Part shown: one piece after another, positions 34,168 through 44,313 of the stretch
How positions within the stretch are numbered: the first letter of the stretch is position 1
How the letters are laid out: every line of letters begins with the position of its first letter
Origin: Amorphophallus konjac
Lineage: Eukaryota; Streptophyta; Magnoliopsida; Alismatales; Araceae
Assembly: GCA_022559845.1 (NCBI GenBank)
Contig: CM040124.1
Coordinates: 67,231,491 to 67,295,490 of the forward strand
DNA: 64,000 nt
Reading direction: 5' to 3'
Translations under genes and position numbers: made by a program
The notes under the pieces: model-generated
What the model saw: the letters and a program-made list of their open reading frames with translations, nothing else
Databases searched by the model: none
What the model was told of the DNA's origin: nothing

Positions 34168-35931
34168 CACAAACAAAAAAAAGTGATGAAAAGATAAAAA
34201 CATCAAAAACAAAGGAATATTGAAAACCACTAAAAATATGAAAAATTCAAGATGCCGATGCCTGGCAGTCACCATATAGTTAAGTCCCTGCATTTAACCT
34301 TCATGTTAGGATAGGGCCCATTAAGGCTTGGTAGGCACCGGGTCTTGGTTTGCCAGAACCGTGGAGATCCCTGTCCGGCCACGTCGGCCTATGCTCGCTC
34401 GAAGGTAGCCAACATGTGCTCACTTATGTATTCAAAAAAGTCGGTAGCATCACCTACGGTGGGGCCCCATCCAGAAGATCTCCGGAAGCTGTAATCTTTA
34501 TTCTTTTCTCTTCGACCCAATGAGACAGTCGGCGCCCTTAAAACGCTGAGCATGAGAAACCAAAACTCAAACCCCAAAGGCAAGAGTAGGATCCATTTCC
34601 TCGAGCATCGATCAGAGCACGAGAAGAGGGCAGTGTCCCCGCAGGCATACGAAAAGGGAGCCCACAAACGTCAAACGACTATATCTCCCTCACAAAAAGA
34701 AATATAAAATCAAAATCAAGAGAAAAGCCTGGTCATGACCGTGCCTGTTACGATAAACGGAACCCCTCAAAGCAAAAGTCTGAATCCACAAAAGGGGCCG
34801 TGGAATGTAAATGCTCGAGATTTGGTCCGAAGTTGTCCGAAAGGAAAGAGTTAATGGGCCCTTATTCGCTCGCCGGGTTAACGGCTTTGCCGGTCCTCTC
34901 AGGAGGTTTATCCCCTACACTCTTCCTTCTCCCTCTAAAGATGAAGGTTCGATGGAGTTTCTGAAGGGTGAAAACTGCCCAGGGTCTGCGACCTTATTTT
35001 AATATACACATTTGGTTGCCTACTTTGAAAAGCAAAAGCTATCGCTGCGAAGGAGTCTCTGTATTTCTGGCTGGTCAAGACCCCTGTTTACCACCTTGAT
35101 GTCTTCTTGTTTAACCTCGGGCTTAGGCCAATGCAAGCGCGTCACCTATGGGTGCGACGGCGTCTGATTCCGGGTCAGCGTCGCGCGGTTGGTCGTTAGG
35201 GTTCCAGGGTGTTCCATCATATACCATCTAGAGTTGTGAGGAAATAGACCCGGGTCGGGCAAATCTTTTACCTTAAACACCTTTTGGGTGAATCCCTGTG
35301 GTCGGAAGCAACTGGGAGCCTAAGCATGGCATGACGGTATTGTCATCAGGGTAAGTCTTAGCCGGCGGGATCATCATTCGAGGGGTCTAGAGGCCCAAAT
35401 CAACCTAGATGTGCACTTAGGATACCTGGGAGGTTAGTAAGAAACCCCTGTTCTCACGAAAGTTAGGTGCCATTTGGGTGCTTGCCGGGCGTTAGCAATA
35501 AATTTTTTTTTTGAAATGATAAAAGCAAAAAAAAATGGAAAAGAGAAATGTACATATTTGCAAACAAAAAAAATCTTTTTATGATAAAACAAAAAAATGC
35601 CAAATATAAAAAAGAAAACAAATCAATTTTGCGTGATTGCATTTACGTGCAGCATCTCACTTTTAATACCGCTTGCATTCGTGTGCTTGTCTGTCGCATT
35701 TATCATCACCGCATCTTTCCCTTGCCTTCGTTAAATACAGGCTTGGCCCCTTGACCAGTTATCAAGGACAGTCACAGTGACCATTTGCTTATTGAGCAAG
35801 GGGCCAAGTCAGAACAGAAATTCTGATTTGTTTGTTTCAGTGATATGTGCAGGGATTCAGGCAACTGAAGCAAAGGTGAAAAACAAACAAACCAAACCTT
35901 GTATTTTATTCCAAAAACTAAAAAAATTACA
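34168..35931. other. Noncoding spacer between pol and antisense gene C
   Basis: No gene is supported over this 1.8 kb. It contains A-rich stretches after the pol stop and at 35500-35620, and mixed GC-rich sequence in between. This is where sense pol transcripts and antisense gene C transcripts converge. Confidence 0.6.
35742..35808. repeat. Perfect 12-bp inverted repeat near the end of antisense gene C
   Basis: CTTGGCCCCTTG (35742-35753) and CAAGGGGCCAAG (35797-35808) are exact complements around a 43-nt loop. The position, 124 bp past the gene C stop, and its conservation at 2508-2576 suggest a 3'-end signal or RNA structure. Confidence 0.7.
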
Positions 35932-38406
35932 TCAAGTTCCGCCCTCTCTCTCTGCATTACTCGTCCCACTACTCTCCGGGCAAAACACTCTCAAAGGTGC
36001 TACCCAACTACGAAAAGCGGTACTCCTACCGCTCTGTACTCCTCTTCCTATTCCCACATCCCGGCGTTGATCTACGGAAGCACCAGAAAAGCTACCAACA
36101 CGAAAGCCACGCTCTCGTGCTCTTCGGTAGTGCTCCTCACCATCTCTCAGCCACTGTTCAGCAAGACCAAGGCTGATTCGGAGTTCGAATAGTTGGGCCT
36201 CCATGGCCCTTCGTTCCTCCCTTTCAGTCAATCTGTTGGCTCTTTCTCTCTCTGCGTCTCTTTCTCTCTCTGCACGTTCTCTCTCACGGTCTTCCCTCTC
36301 CAACTGGAGAGTGATCCTCAGTTCCACGGCATCCCTAGAGGAGTCGTCATCAGGATGACGCCGCAGTTTCCCCTCCAGTTCTGCTATCCTGACCTCCTTC
36401 TGCGCAGCTTGGGCAAGCGCTTCTTCCGTCTCCTTTTCCTGCCAAGTGTACCATCTCAGATACGCGATAAGGCGTAAACAAAGAGAACTCAACACTGAAA
36501 CTTTTACCTGTATACAAAGCATCCCTTCTGCCTCTGCGGCACGCTGCGTGGCATGAGCAAGTTGCTCATGAAGCGAGTCAAGTTCTGAGGTGGGAATCCA
36601 CAAGCTAGAAGAGGCACCACCCACTCCCGTCGCTGGGGAAGCCGCGCCAATCTGGGCATGCTACGACCGTGTGAATTAGCAGCCAACATCTGGAATCTGG
36701 GGTTTTAATTAGGAACGTACTGTACACCTACCAAGGCGCTCGTAGCTCCGCGGGCATCGCCCGATTGTTGTTCCATCTCTGCCAAGCGAGTTCGTAAATT
36801 TGCTATCATGGCATCCCGGACATCCTGCAGCCATACGAGTCAGCATTTCCACCAGAAAACCAAAAAAAGGAGAAAGAAGAAAAGAGAAAAAGGGGAAACC
36901 TACCTCCACAAGTCCCCGGGGTTGGAGCCGCTCTGCGTACTTTATCCTATATAGACGCAAGTAGTCTTCGCTATCCCGCGCCTGCGATTCTACAATCATG
37001 CCACCCCGTTACCAATCTTTGTACTGTTCGGGGAATCGCACGCGCCAGTCAATACAGGTCGCCGGTCCCCGCGTCTTTCTCCCGACACGAGGTGGCGCAG
37101 CCGTATCCACCCATTCCTGAGCCAGTCCTAAAGTCCTCATAACTAATCGTAGCCGAAGCGGCTCGATTTCATTCAGGCAGTGCATCAACAGTTCCCGTCC
37201 GAACCGGGCACGACTTGCTAGAACCCACGGCTGGTCGGCATCGACCATGTCCGAGTAGGGCCTCCAGTTTACCATCGCTGCAGGGAACTCCTGTAGCTCC
37301 CGCCTTAGCACCATCAGTTGGTAGGTTAGGGGTGCCGCACTCATGATGGGTTCCCACCGCCGGGCTAGCGGCACCATCGCGGGTCGCCAATGCCGAGCTC
37401 TCCCCATAGGGAGGTAATAATAGCTCCACAGCTGCTCGGCGCAGGTCATCAGAACTTTACAAAAACACAAAAAAAATACAAAACAAGCAAAACCAAAAAT
37501 ACCTGGATGAATGGTGTGAAACCACTCACAGTCATCTCACGATCCGTTTCTTGGAATAGGCCTGCAAACAAGTGTGCCAGCATGGCGGCTCCCCAGGCAT
37601 AATACCCTACTCTTTCAAGGTCTGACAGCAGCTCCAGGAAGCAACATTGGATACCGTCCCCTTTCGAGCTCAGTACCAATCTCCCCAAAAGGAAGAGGAG
37701 AAATCTCCTCAAATCTATGTTGCATCTTTCCCAGTCGCCGAAATCTGTGCAGTACACGGCGCGGCATCCTATTTCTATCCTTTCCATGAACTCTTCTAAG
37801 GATTCATCGTCCCGCCGACGAGTGTCGGTGAGCCCTAATGCATCCATCAGGGACGCCCTAGCTACCGACCTGTTTTTCCGACCATCCAGGTCCAGACCCA
37901 GTAACTTCTGGGCACCTTCTCTGTAGTCCGCGTAAGTGACTCCGGTCACTGCCTCGCCCTCTACCTTCAGGCTTGTGATCCGGACCACATCCTCCAAGCT
38001 GGGCACCATGTGCCCCCAGGGCATCAGGAATGCCCGGCTCACTGGGTCCCATCTCTCACACAAGGCTTGGATCAGAACCAGGTCGGGCTTGATCGGCTCG
38101 ATCCGAAGAAAGGTACCAAATCCCATCACGTCTAGCCTCGCCTTCTGAAAATCTGGGAGGCCCCTGTACGCTGCTACTACCAACTCCCATAAGATTTGTG
38201 ATTTCATCACAACCTACACATACAAGGAATGGGGGTGAGGTTTGGTCGGAAGAAAGGAAGAAAGAATGAGAAAAGGGCAAGAAAACTTGGCTTACGAGTT
38301 GTGATTGGGCCCTTTCGCTGAAGTGCCCTTCAAGGTCTGAAAGCCTCCTGGAACTACTACCACTGGACCTGCTTCTCTTCGAGGAATGGGAAGATTCGCC
38401 CTCCAT
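35932..38406 (-). pseudogene. Antisense PMD gene C (six exons, one premature stop)
   Basis: Exons on the minus strand: 38406-38296, 38213-37503, 37431-36904, 36824-36732, 36660-36508, 36438-35932. All are multiples of three with GT/AG borders, 701 codons in total. Exon 1 begins MEGESSHSSKRSRS. Exon 2 holds the PMD signature (AYRGLPDFQKAR, MPWGHMVPSLEDV, ITSLKVEGEAVTGV). Exon 3 includes WSYYYLPMGRARHW and EIEPLRLRLVMRTLGLAQEW. The last exon is a charged coiled coil (EDRERERAERERDAERERA). The intron separating exons 3 and 4 of gene A is absent, the codons being joined as AAMVNWRP. TAA at 37009-37011 interrupts YKDW/RGG where relatives have His or Gln. PMD proteins in plants are linked to transposon silencing and genome stability; the function of this one is unknown. 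Confidence 0.85.
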
Positions 38407-38991
38407 CCAACTCTCAGAATTTTGAACTCCTCCTCTCCCGTGAGAACTTGTGCTCCTCGAGTTAGTCCTCGATATACCTGGGAAGATAAAAGGGACAAGA
38501 ATTTATAGAAATGGAAGGAGTGCGGGCCAAGATTGCCTCCATCACCTGTCAATGATAGCCCTCGCAATGAGGCACCGGCCAAGCGGCCCCATGTGTCGCT
38601 TCACCGCTCGCACAGGGTGATTGACTGGACGAAGAATAGGACGAATAGCCCCTATGTTGTCTAGGGATACCCTATCATGATTTGGAGGACGTCCGCAAAA
38701 TTTGACATAACATTCGGGAAAAGGAACTAGGGCCGTCATTATTGACTTCGACGGCAGATTCCCGTGGAAAATGGTCACAACAAGATGCGATTCTCTGCTT
38801 AGGGCGGAGTCTCGACAGACCTATCACATGGGAACAGTGCAAAGGAGAAGAAGTGTAGGAAAGAAGGAACGCACAAAAGAATAAATAAACAGCGGAAAAT
38901 CAAATCACTCCATTCATAATTCTACATAAGCTGTCACAAACACTACAATCATAGAGAGGTGGCGGGTCCACTAGCTCGCCAATCCTCACCA
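38407..38991. other. Promoter region of gene C and 3' flank of gene B
   Basis: On the minus strand ATTTATA (38501-38507) reads TATAAAT about 95 nt before the gene C ATG, a likely TATA box. The remainder up to the gene B stop is noncoding, with no recognised structure. Confidence 0.5.
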
Positions 38992-40276
38992 TCACTCATC
39001 TCTCTGGGCACTCTCCTCCTCTCCCCCGAGGTGAGGGTCCCTCAGAAGCCTCCGGGATCCCCGTACAGTAGCACCTTCCTCGCCTCTGGGCGCCTGCTCC
39101 GCAGCAGTGACTCGTTGCTCCTCCCCTGGCGTGGCGAAGAAGCCACTGGCGGCAAAGCGACCGGACTGGCGGAGTCGCTCCCCGAACTCTCGCGCTCTCT
39201 CGTAGCGCGTCTCCATCCCTCCTAGCCTCTGCACGACGGCCTGAAGGCCCAGCTGGAGCTCCCTCACTTGGGCCTCCAAGGCCCTCCTCTCGGTCTGATC
39301 CCGCTGTCGCTCGGACCTTCTCTCGGCTTTCTCTCTCTCTGTCTCTCTCCTCATCATCTGCAGAAGAACCCTTAACTCCAGGATGTCTGGAGAAGGTCTC
39401 TCCTCACCGCGATGCCGCAGCTCCGCTACAGTCGCCACCCAGGCGTCACGCTCCTCTTCCGCCCGGGTCGCGCGGGCCACCGCACCGGCAAGTTACTCCC
39501 GGAGGGAGGCAATCTCAAGAAAAGGGGCCGAGGAACTGGAAGATCCGCCAGCCACTCCCACCGTCGCTGTCTGCTGGGCACGCTGGAACAAAATAAACAA
39601 CGGCCGTCAGTGAAACTCCAAAATCTGAAGATAAAAGTGCGGCACTCAAACTTACCAGGAGCGACAGCTCATGTTGAGCAACGGCCAGCTGCCGCTTAAC
39701 CTCTGACAGTTGGGCGCGCGAGCCGCCAATGCCACGCATGTCCCCAGCTTGGGGAAGCCCCGCATAACTCTCCCTCTGCCGCCGCAGGAAGTCAGCGCTA
39801 TCCTGCACCAGTACACCCCCTTGCTGTCCAGGGAGACGTACGGGCCAGTCCTCGAGCCTCGCCTTGCCGCGACCCTCCCTCCTGACGCGGCTCGGCTCGT
39901 CCGCACTCGCCCACTCATCGGCCAGGCCCAGCGTCCTCGCCATGTCCTGCACCAAGAAAGGGGCCCCACATCAGTCAAAGAACGCGTCCCCTGTCTAGGA
40001 CGCATCCATCATTTAAGTGCAAGACTCGCCGAACCCTTTCCCCCTCTCGCACGGCTTGTTTAAAAACTCAAAATGGATCAAAGAGGGGGAAAACTAAGCA
40101 CTCACCAAGCCGTGTTCGCCTCCTTCCGCGCCATCGGGCCCCTCGGGTCCCTCGGGGGCCCGGAGCGGCCCTTCCTCCTCCATGGACGCCGTTCCGTGCT
40201 CGGGCGCGTCCCTCCTTGGGCGAGGGGTCCCGCGTCCCTCTCCACCTTCACCGTGGCCGGGCCCACCGAACTCCAT
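38992..40276 (-). pseudogene. Antisense gene B: PMD-deleted, partly intronless derivative
   Basis: Exons 40276-40106, 39946-39656 and 39582-38992 have GT/AG borders, are all phase 0, and total 351 codons. Exon 1 starts MEFGGPGHGEGG, like gene A (MELGGPSRGGD). Exon 2 starts in the middle of gene A exon 4 (MARTLGLADEW against MRTLGLAQEW) and continues without an intron into exon 5 sequence. Exon 3 joins exons 6 and 7 without an intron. The core PMD segment (exons 2, 3 and half of 4) is missing. TAA at 39493-39495 replaces the Gln of LQEQLAYAV. The product, if made, would be a coiled-coil protein without the PMD. A TATA-like TTTAAATTTAAA lies at 40380-40391 and a GACGCGTCC/GGACGCG palindrome at about 40403-40429. 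Confidence 0.75.
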
Positions 40277-40731
40277 CGATCAAAAGAGGAGGAAGACGAG
40301 AAAGGGGGGCGAGCGAGTTTCGGCAGAAGGCGGGCTCGTTTGCGGGTAAGGCACGGGAGAAGAAAGACCACCCGTCGCTTTAAATTTAAAATCAAGGATT
40401 AAGACGCGTCCTCGCGCCTGGACGCGCCCAAAAGGGGGAAAAGGAAACAAAATCCCCCCGTGCAAAGCGTAGTTCCCCGCTGTTCAGGGCAAGGTCTCGC
40501 GGAGCGTGCCTCAAAGGACAACTCAGTGCAAAGAAGAAAGTGTGGGAGAGAGAAAAGTACACACAACACAAAAAAGCCATTTTCATTTCATATAATAGCC
40601 GAAAGTACATAATACAGTGAGAAGGGTGACGTACAAGCAACTCTCTAACTCTCACCGTCACCCTCCTGGTCATCTCCTTCCTCCCTCCTCTGACAGGGAT
40701 CCCTAGGGGGCCTCTGCGACCTCTGTGAACC
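40277..40731. other. Gene B promoter region and 3' flank of gene A
   Basis: It contains AAGACGCGTCCTCGCGCCTG then GACGCGCCC (40402-40430), a GC-rich inverted motif about 130 bp before the gene B ATG, and the TTTAAATTTAAA box. The rest is noncoding. Confidence 0.5.
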
Positions 40732-43700
40732 CTAAGAAGCCGTGCTCGCCTCTCCAGGTGGCACCATGCCAGCCTCCAAGGAACGGCGACGCTGCTCGGC
40801 CGAGGAAACTAGAAAATTGCCCACAAAAAAGGAACCGGACTGACGAAGTCGCGCACCGCGCTCCTTCGCCCTCTGATACCGCTCCTCACTCTCCCGAAGT
40901 CTCCCCTCCGCCGTGCCAAGACTCAGCCGGAGCTCCGACACCTGGGCCACCAGAGCTCTCCTCTCGTCCCAATCTCGATATCGCTCTGCCATCCTGTACT
41001 CCCTTTCTTTCTCCATGGTCTCCCTATCCCTCTCCCTCTCTCTCTCTAGGGTCTCCCTATCCCACTCCCTCTCTCTCTCCATGGTCTCCCTATCCCTCTC
41101 CCTCTCCTCTCTCTCTCTCACCGCCTCCCTCCTCGACAGCTCGAGGGCGATCCGCAGATCCAGCACGTCACGAGGGAGCTCCTCAGCCTCCCGTCGACGC
41201 TCCTCCTCCAGCTCCGCAATCCGGGCGTCACGCTCTGCCACCCAGGCATCGCGCTCTGCCACCCAGGCATCGCGCTCCTGCTCAGCACGAACAGCACGGG
41301 CCAGGGCCTCCCGAATCTCGGCCACCTGTCAAAGCACGCATGCACCGTAAGAGAACAGTGATAGAAGGAAAGCAGCTAGAAAAGGGTCGGGGCCAAGCAA
41401 ACACTCACTCGAGCCTCGCGGTCACGCTCGGCCTCCTCAGCCCGAGCCACCGCGTACGCCAGCTGCTCCTGGAGGGCAGAAACCTCCGGAGGAGGGCCCC
41501 GCGAACTGGAACCCGCTCCACCAGCCATCCCGGCTGTCGCTGTCTGGTGGGCCCGCTGAAACACGGGGCAAACGTCAGTCAAAGGCTAAGCATCAAAAAT
41601 CCAGGTCACAAAAAATGCATCACATAAACTCACCAGGATCTCCAACTCCTGTCGGATGGCCACCAACTGTCGCCTGGCGTCCGCCAACTGGGCCCGCAGG
41701 TCGGCGATCATGGTATCACGAGCATCCTGCATTACACATAAGTTAGTATCCCATGCATATACATATAGAAAGGTGGAGCAGTTTCATTTCACTTACCCCT
41801 GCCATACCACCCAAGGAGAGGCGGTCCCCGTACGTAGCTCGGTACCGTCTCATGTAGTCTGTGCTGTCCTGTACGTGGGACACCACTGGGACCCCGCCCT
41901 GCTGCCAGTCCTGGTACTGTGCTGGGAAGCGCGTGCGCCAGTCCACGATCTTCGCCTTCCCCTTGGTCTTCCGCCCGATGCGGGCCGGCCCATCTACATC
42001 GACCCACTCTTGGGCCAGCCCCAACGTCCTCATAACCAGCCTCAGCCGAAGCGGCTCGATCTCGTTCAGGCAATGGACCCACACGTCCCGCCTGAAACGA
42101 GGAAGACCCGCTACAACCCAGGGCTGGCCAGCATCGCCCATGCCCAGGTAGGGCCTCCACACCACCTGCATCACCATACATACATCATGTTAGTTACCAT
42201 TCAGTCACATGCATAAACACAAAAAAAATCACACGCATCATACCATGGCCTCGGGATACTCGCTCAGCTCCCGACGAAGCGACGCCAGCTGGTAGCCGTG
42301 GGGTGCTGCAACCACGACCGGCCTCCACCGCCGCGCCAGAGGCACGGCCCTCCTGTTCCCATGCCTAGCCCTCCCCATCGGGAAATAGTAATAGCTCCAC
42401 ACCTGCATCCATCATACATCATTAGTACAATAATTGCATATTTAACTGTGAAATGCATAAATAAATTGTGTACCTGGAGGAAAGGTGCGAAGCCGCTGAC
42501 TGTCGTCTCCTTCTCCGAAGTCTGGGAGAGATCAGCAATCAAATGGGCAAGCAGAGCCGCTCCCCACGCGTAGTGTCCCACTCTGTCCAGATCCGCCAAG
42601 ATCCCGAGGAAACGGCAGTGGATGCCATCCCCCTTCGTCCCCAGCAGAAGGCGGCCCAGGAAGAAGAAAAGAAACCTCCGAAGATCTAGGTCCACCAGCT
42701 CCCTCTCGCTCGGATCCTGGGTGAAAGCTGCACGAGCATCCCCCTCCAGTCGAGCCAAGAACTCCGCTCCAGTCTCGCTAACCCGCTGGCGCGGGTCGAC
42801 GAATCCGAGCGCCTCCATGATCTCCACTCGGCCGACTACCCTGCTGTCTCTATCAGTCACGCTCGTCTCTAACCACAGCAGGTCCAGGGCACTCTCTCGG
42901 TAGTCGGGGTAGGTGACCCCGCTGACTGCCTCTCCGTCAACTCGTAGCCCGGTAATCCGAGCCACGTCCTCTAGTGTCGGCACCATGTGCCCCCAGGGCA
43001 TCAGAAACGCCCGGCTCGGTGCGTGCCACCGCTCCCTCAGTGCCTGGATAAGAGGAAGGTCGAGCCGGAAGGGCTCGATCCTAAGGAAAGCTCCAAAGCC
43101 CATGGCGTCCACACGCGCCCTCTGGAAATCCGGCAGCCCACGGTATGCTGCCACCACCAGGGACCAGCTAATCCGGCCCTTCATCACGCCCTGCAAACCA
43201 CAAAACCAACAAAGAACACATCAGCATCATGAACAGTAATAAACAATAACACTGTATATATACTACTTATTCTTTTTATTTTTTTTAAAAAAATATTTAT
43301 ATTTTCTTGTGGAGGCGTCCAACGCCCTGGACGCTTCCTTCCAATTTAATTTTTTTCTTTTTTAGAAAAAACCCAAAAACCCAAAACAAAATTTATTAAT
43401 AATATGTATATTTTTATGGAGGCGTCTAGGGCCTAAGACGCCTCCTTATTTTTTAATTTTATTTTATTATTTACGTAAATTAATAAATAAATAATAAAAG
43501 AAAATGAAAATATTGAGGCGTCCAGGCCCCTGGACGCCTCCTTTCCCCCACTACCCGGCCTTCTCTTAGCCTCTCGCCCGTCCGTTTAGCCTATTAAACC
43601 ACAGAGTGAAAGTTCCGAAGGACTTACCGGGTCGTGATCATCCTCTCCTGCGTCGCCAGCATCCGCGGCGGCCTCCGCGGCCAGAAGCGGCGCCTCCATC

Positions 43701-43819
43701 TCCTCCTCCGCAGCAATCTCCTCTGCTACGGCCTCCTCAGCATCGTCTCTCAGTCTCCTCGGACGACGAGCCCGTCGTTTACGCTTGTCTCCACCTCGGC
43801 TCGGGCCTCCTAACTCCAT
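40732..43819 (-). CDS. Antisense PMD gene A, intact seven-exon gene
   Basis: Exons on the minus strand: 43819-43628, 43190-42474, 42402-42244, 42165-41797, 41726-41634, 41555-41409, 41325-40732. Every exon is a multiple of three with GT/AG borders and no internal stop, giving 756 codons plus TGA. Residues 1-64 are basic then acidic (GDKRKRRARRPRRLRDD, EEEMEAP). The PMD spans about 65-480 (AYRGLPDFQRARVDAMGFG, MPWGHMVPTLEDVARITGL, RVDGEAVSGVTYPDYRE; NEIEPLRLRLVMRTLGLAQE). Residues ~510-756 are a coiled coil with repeated ERERDRETMERE. TATATATAG (43900-43908) precedes the ATG by about 80 nt. The protein is probably nuclear (basic N-terminus) and unlike any retroviral protein. The family is 'plant mobile domain, aminotransferase-like'; no enzymatic activity should be assumed. 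Confidence 0.9.
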
Positions 43820-44135
43820 TGGGATGAAGAATGGGTTTGTCTGGTTTGACCGGATCGTTTGAATGAACAGTAAGTGAGTAGGGGGGGAGCCCCCCCCTCT
43901 ATATATAGATTGATCTTTAATTGGGGCGTCCAGGCGCCTGGACGCCCCCACCTTTTTTATTTTTTTTAAATTCAAAAAAACGTAGGGGTGTCCAGGCGCC
44001 TGGACGCCCCCAAAACAAAAAATCAAAAAATAAAAAAATAAAAAATTAGGGGCGTCCAGGACCCTGGACGCCCCCAAAAAATTTTTTTAAAAAATTATAA
44101 AAAAAACAGGGGCGTCCAGGCCTCTGGACGCCCCC
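43310..44135. repeat. Palindrome array around the antisense gene A promoter
   Basis: Units lie at 43311-43338, 43416-43445 and 43515-43541 (inside intron 1 of gene A), and at 43923-43948, 43985-44010, 44049-44075 and 44109-44135 (upstream of its TATA box). Arms are GGAGGCGTCCAGG or GGGGCGTCCAGG with the inverted mate, the same core as in the LTR array at 23524-24144 and with the same A/T-rich spacers. Confidence 0.95.
43899..43908 (-). promoter_or_regulatory. TATA box of antisense gene A
   Basis: On the minus strand this reads CTATATATAGAG, 15 bp from the nearest palindrome (43923) and ~80 bp before the ATG at 43819. The layout copies that of the LTR promoter (palindrome, short gap, TATA box). 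Confidence 0.75.
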
Positions 44136-44313
44136 ATAATAAAAAATAATAAAAAATATAATAAAAAGAAAAAAGGGGTTAGAGTATGTATATAATCCAA
44201 ACAAAAGAAAAAAAAGAAAGAAAAAGAAAAACCACAAAAAAGATAATAATTAAGGGGACGGGGGTCCGAAACATCCAAATGCCAGATTTTATTCCATCAG
44301 AAAGCAGAATGAG

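Noticed and set aside
40725..41627. 300-codon plus-strand frame (Pro/Ser-rich)
   Set aside because: It is the complement of the coiled-coil exons of antisense gene A, where Arg/Glu repeats read as Ser/Leu/Pro on the other strand; it also crosses splice sites of gene A.
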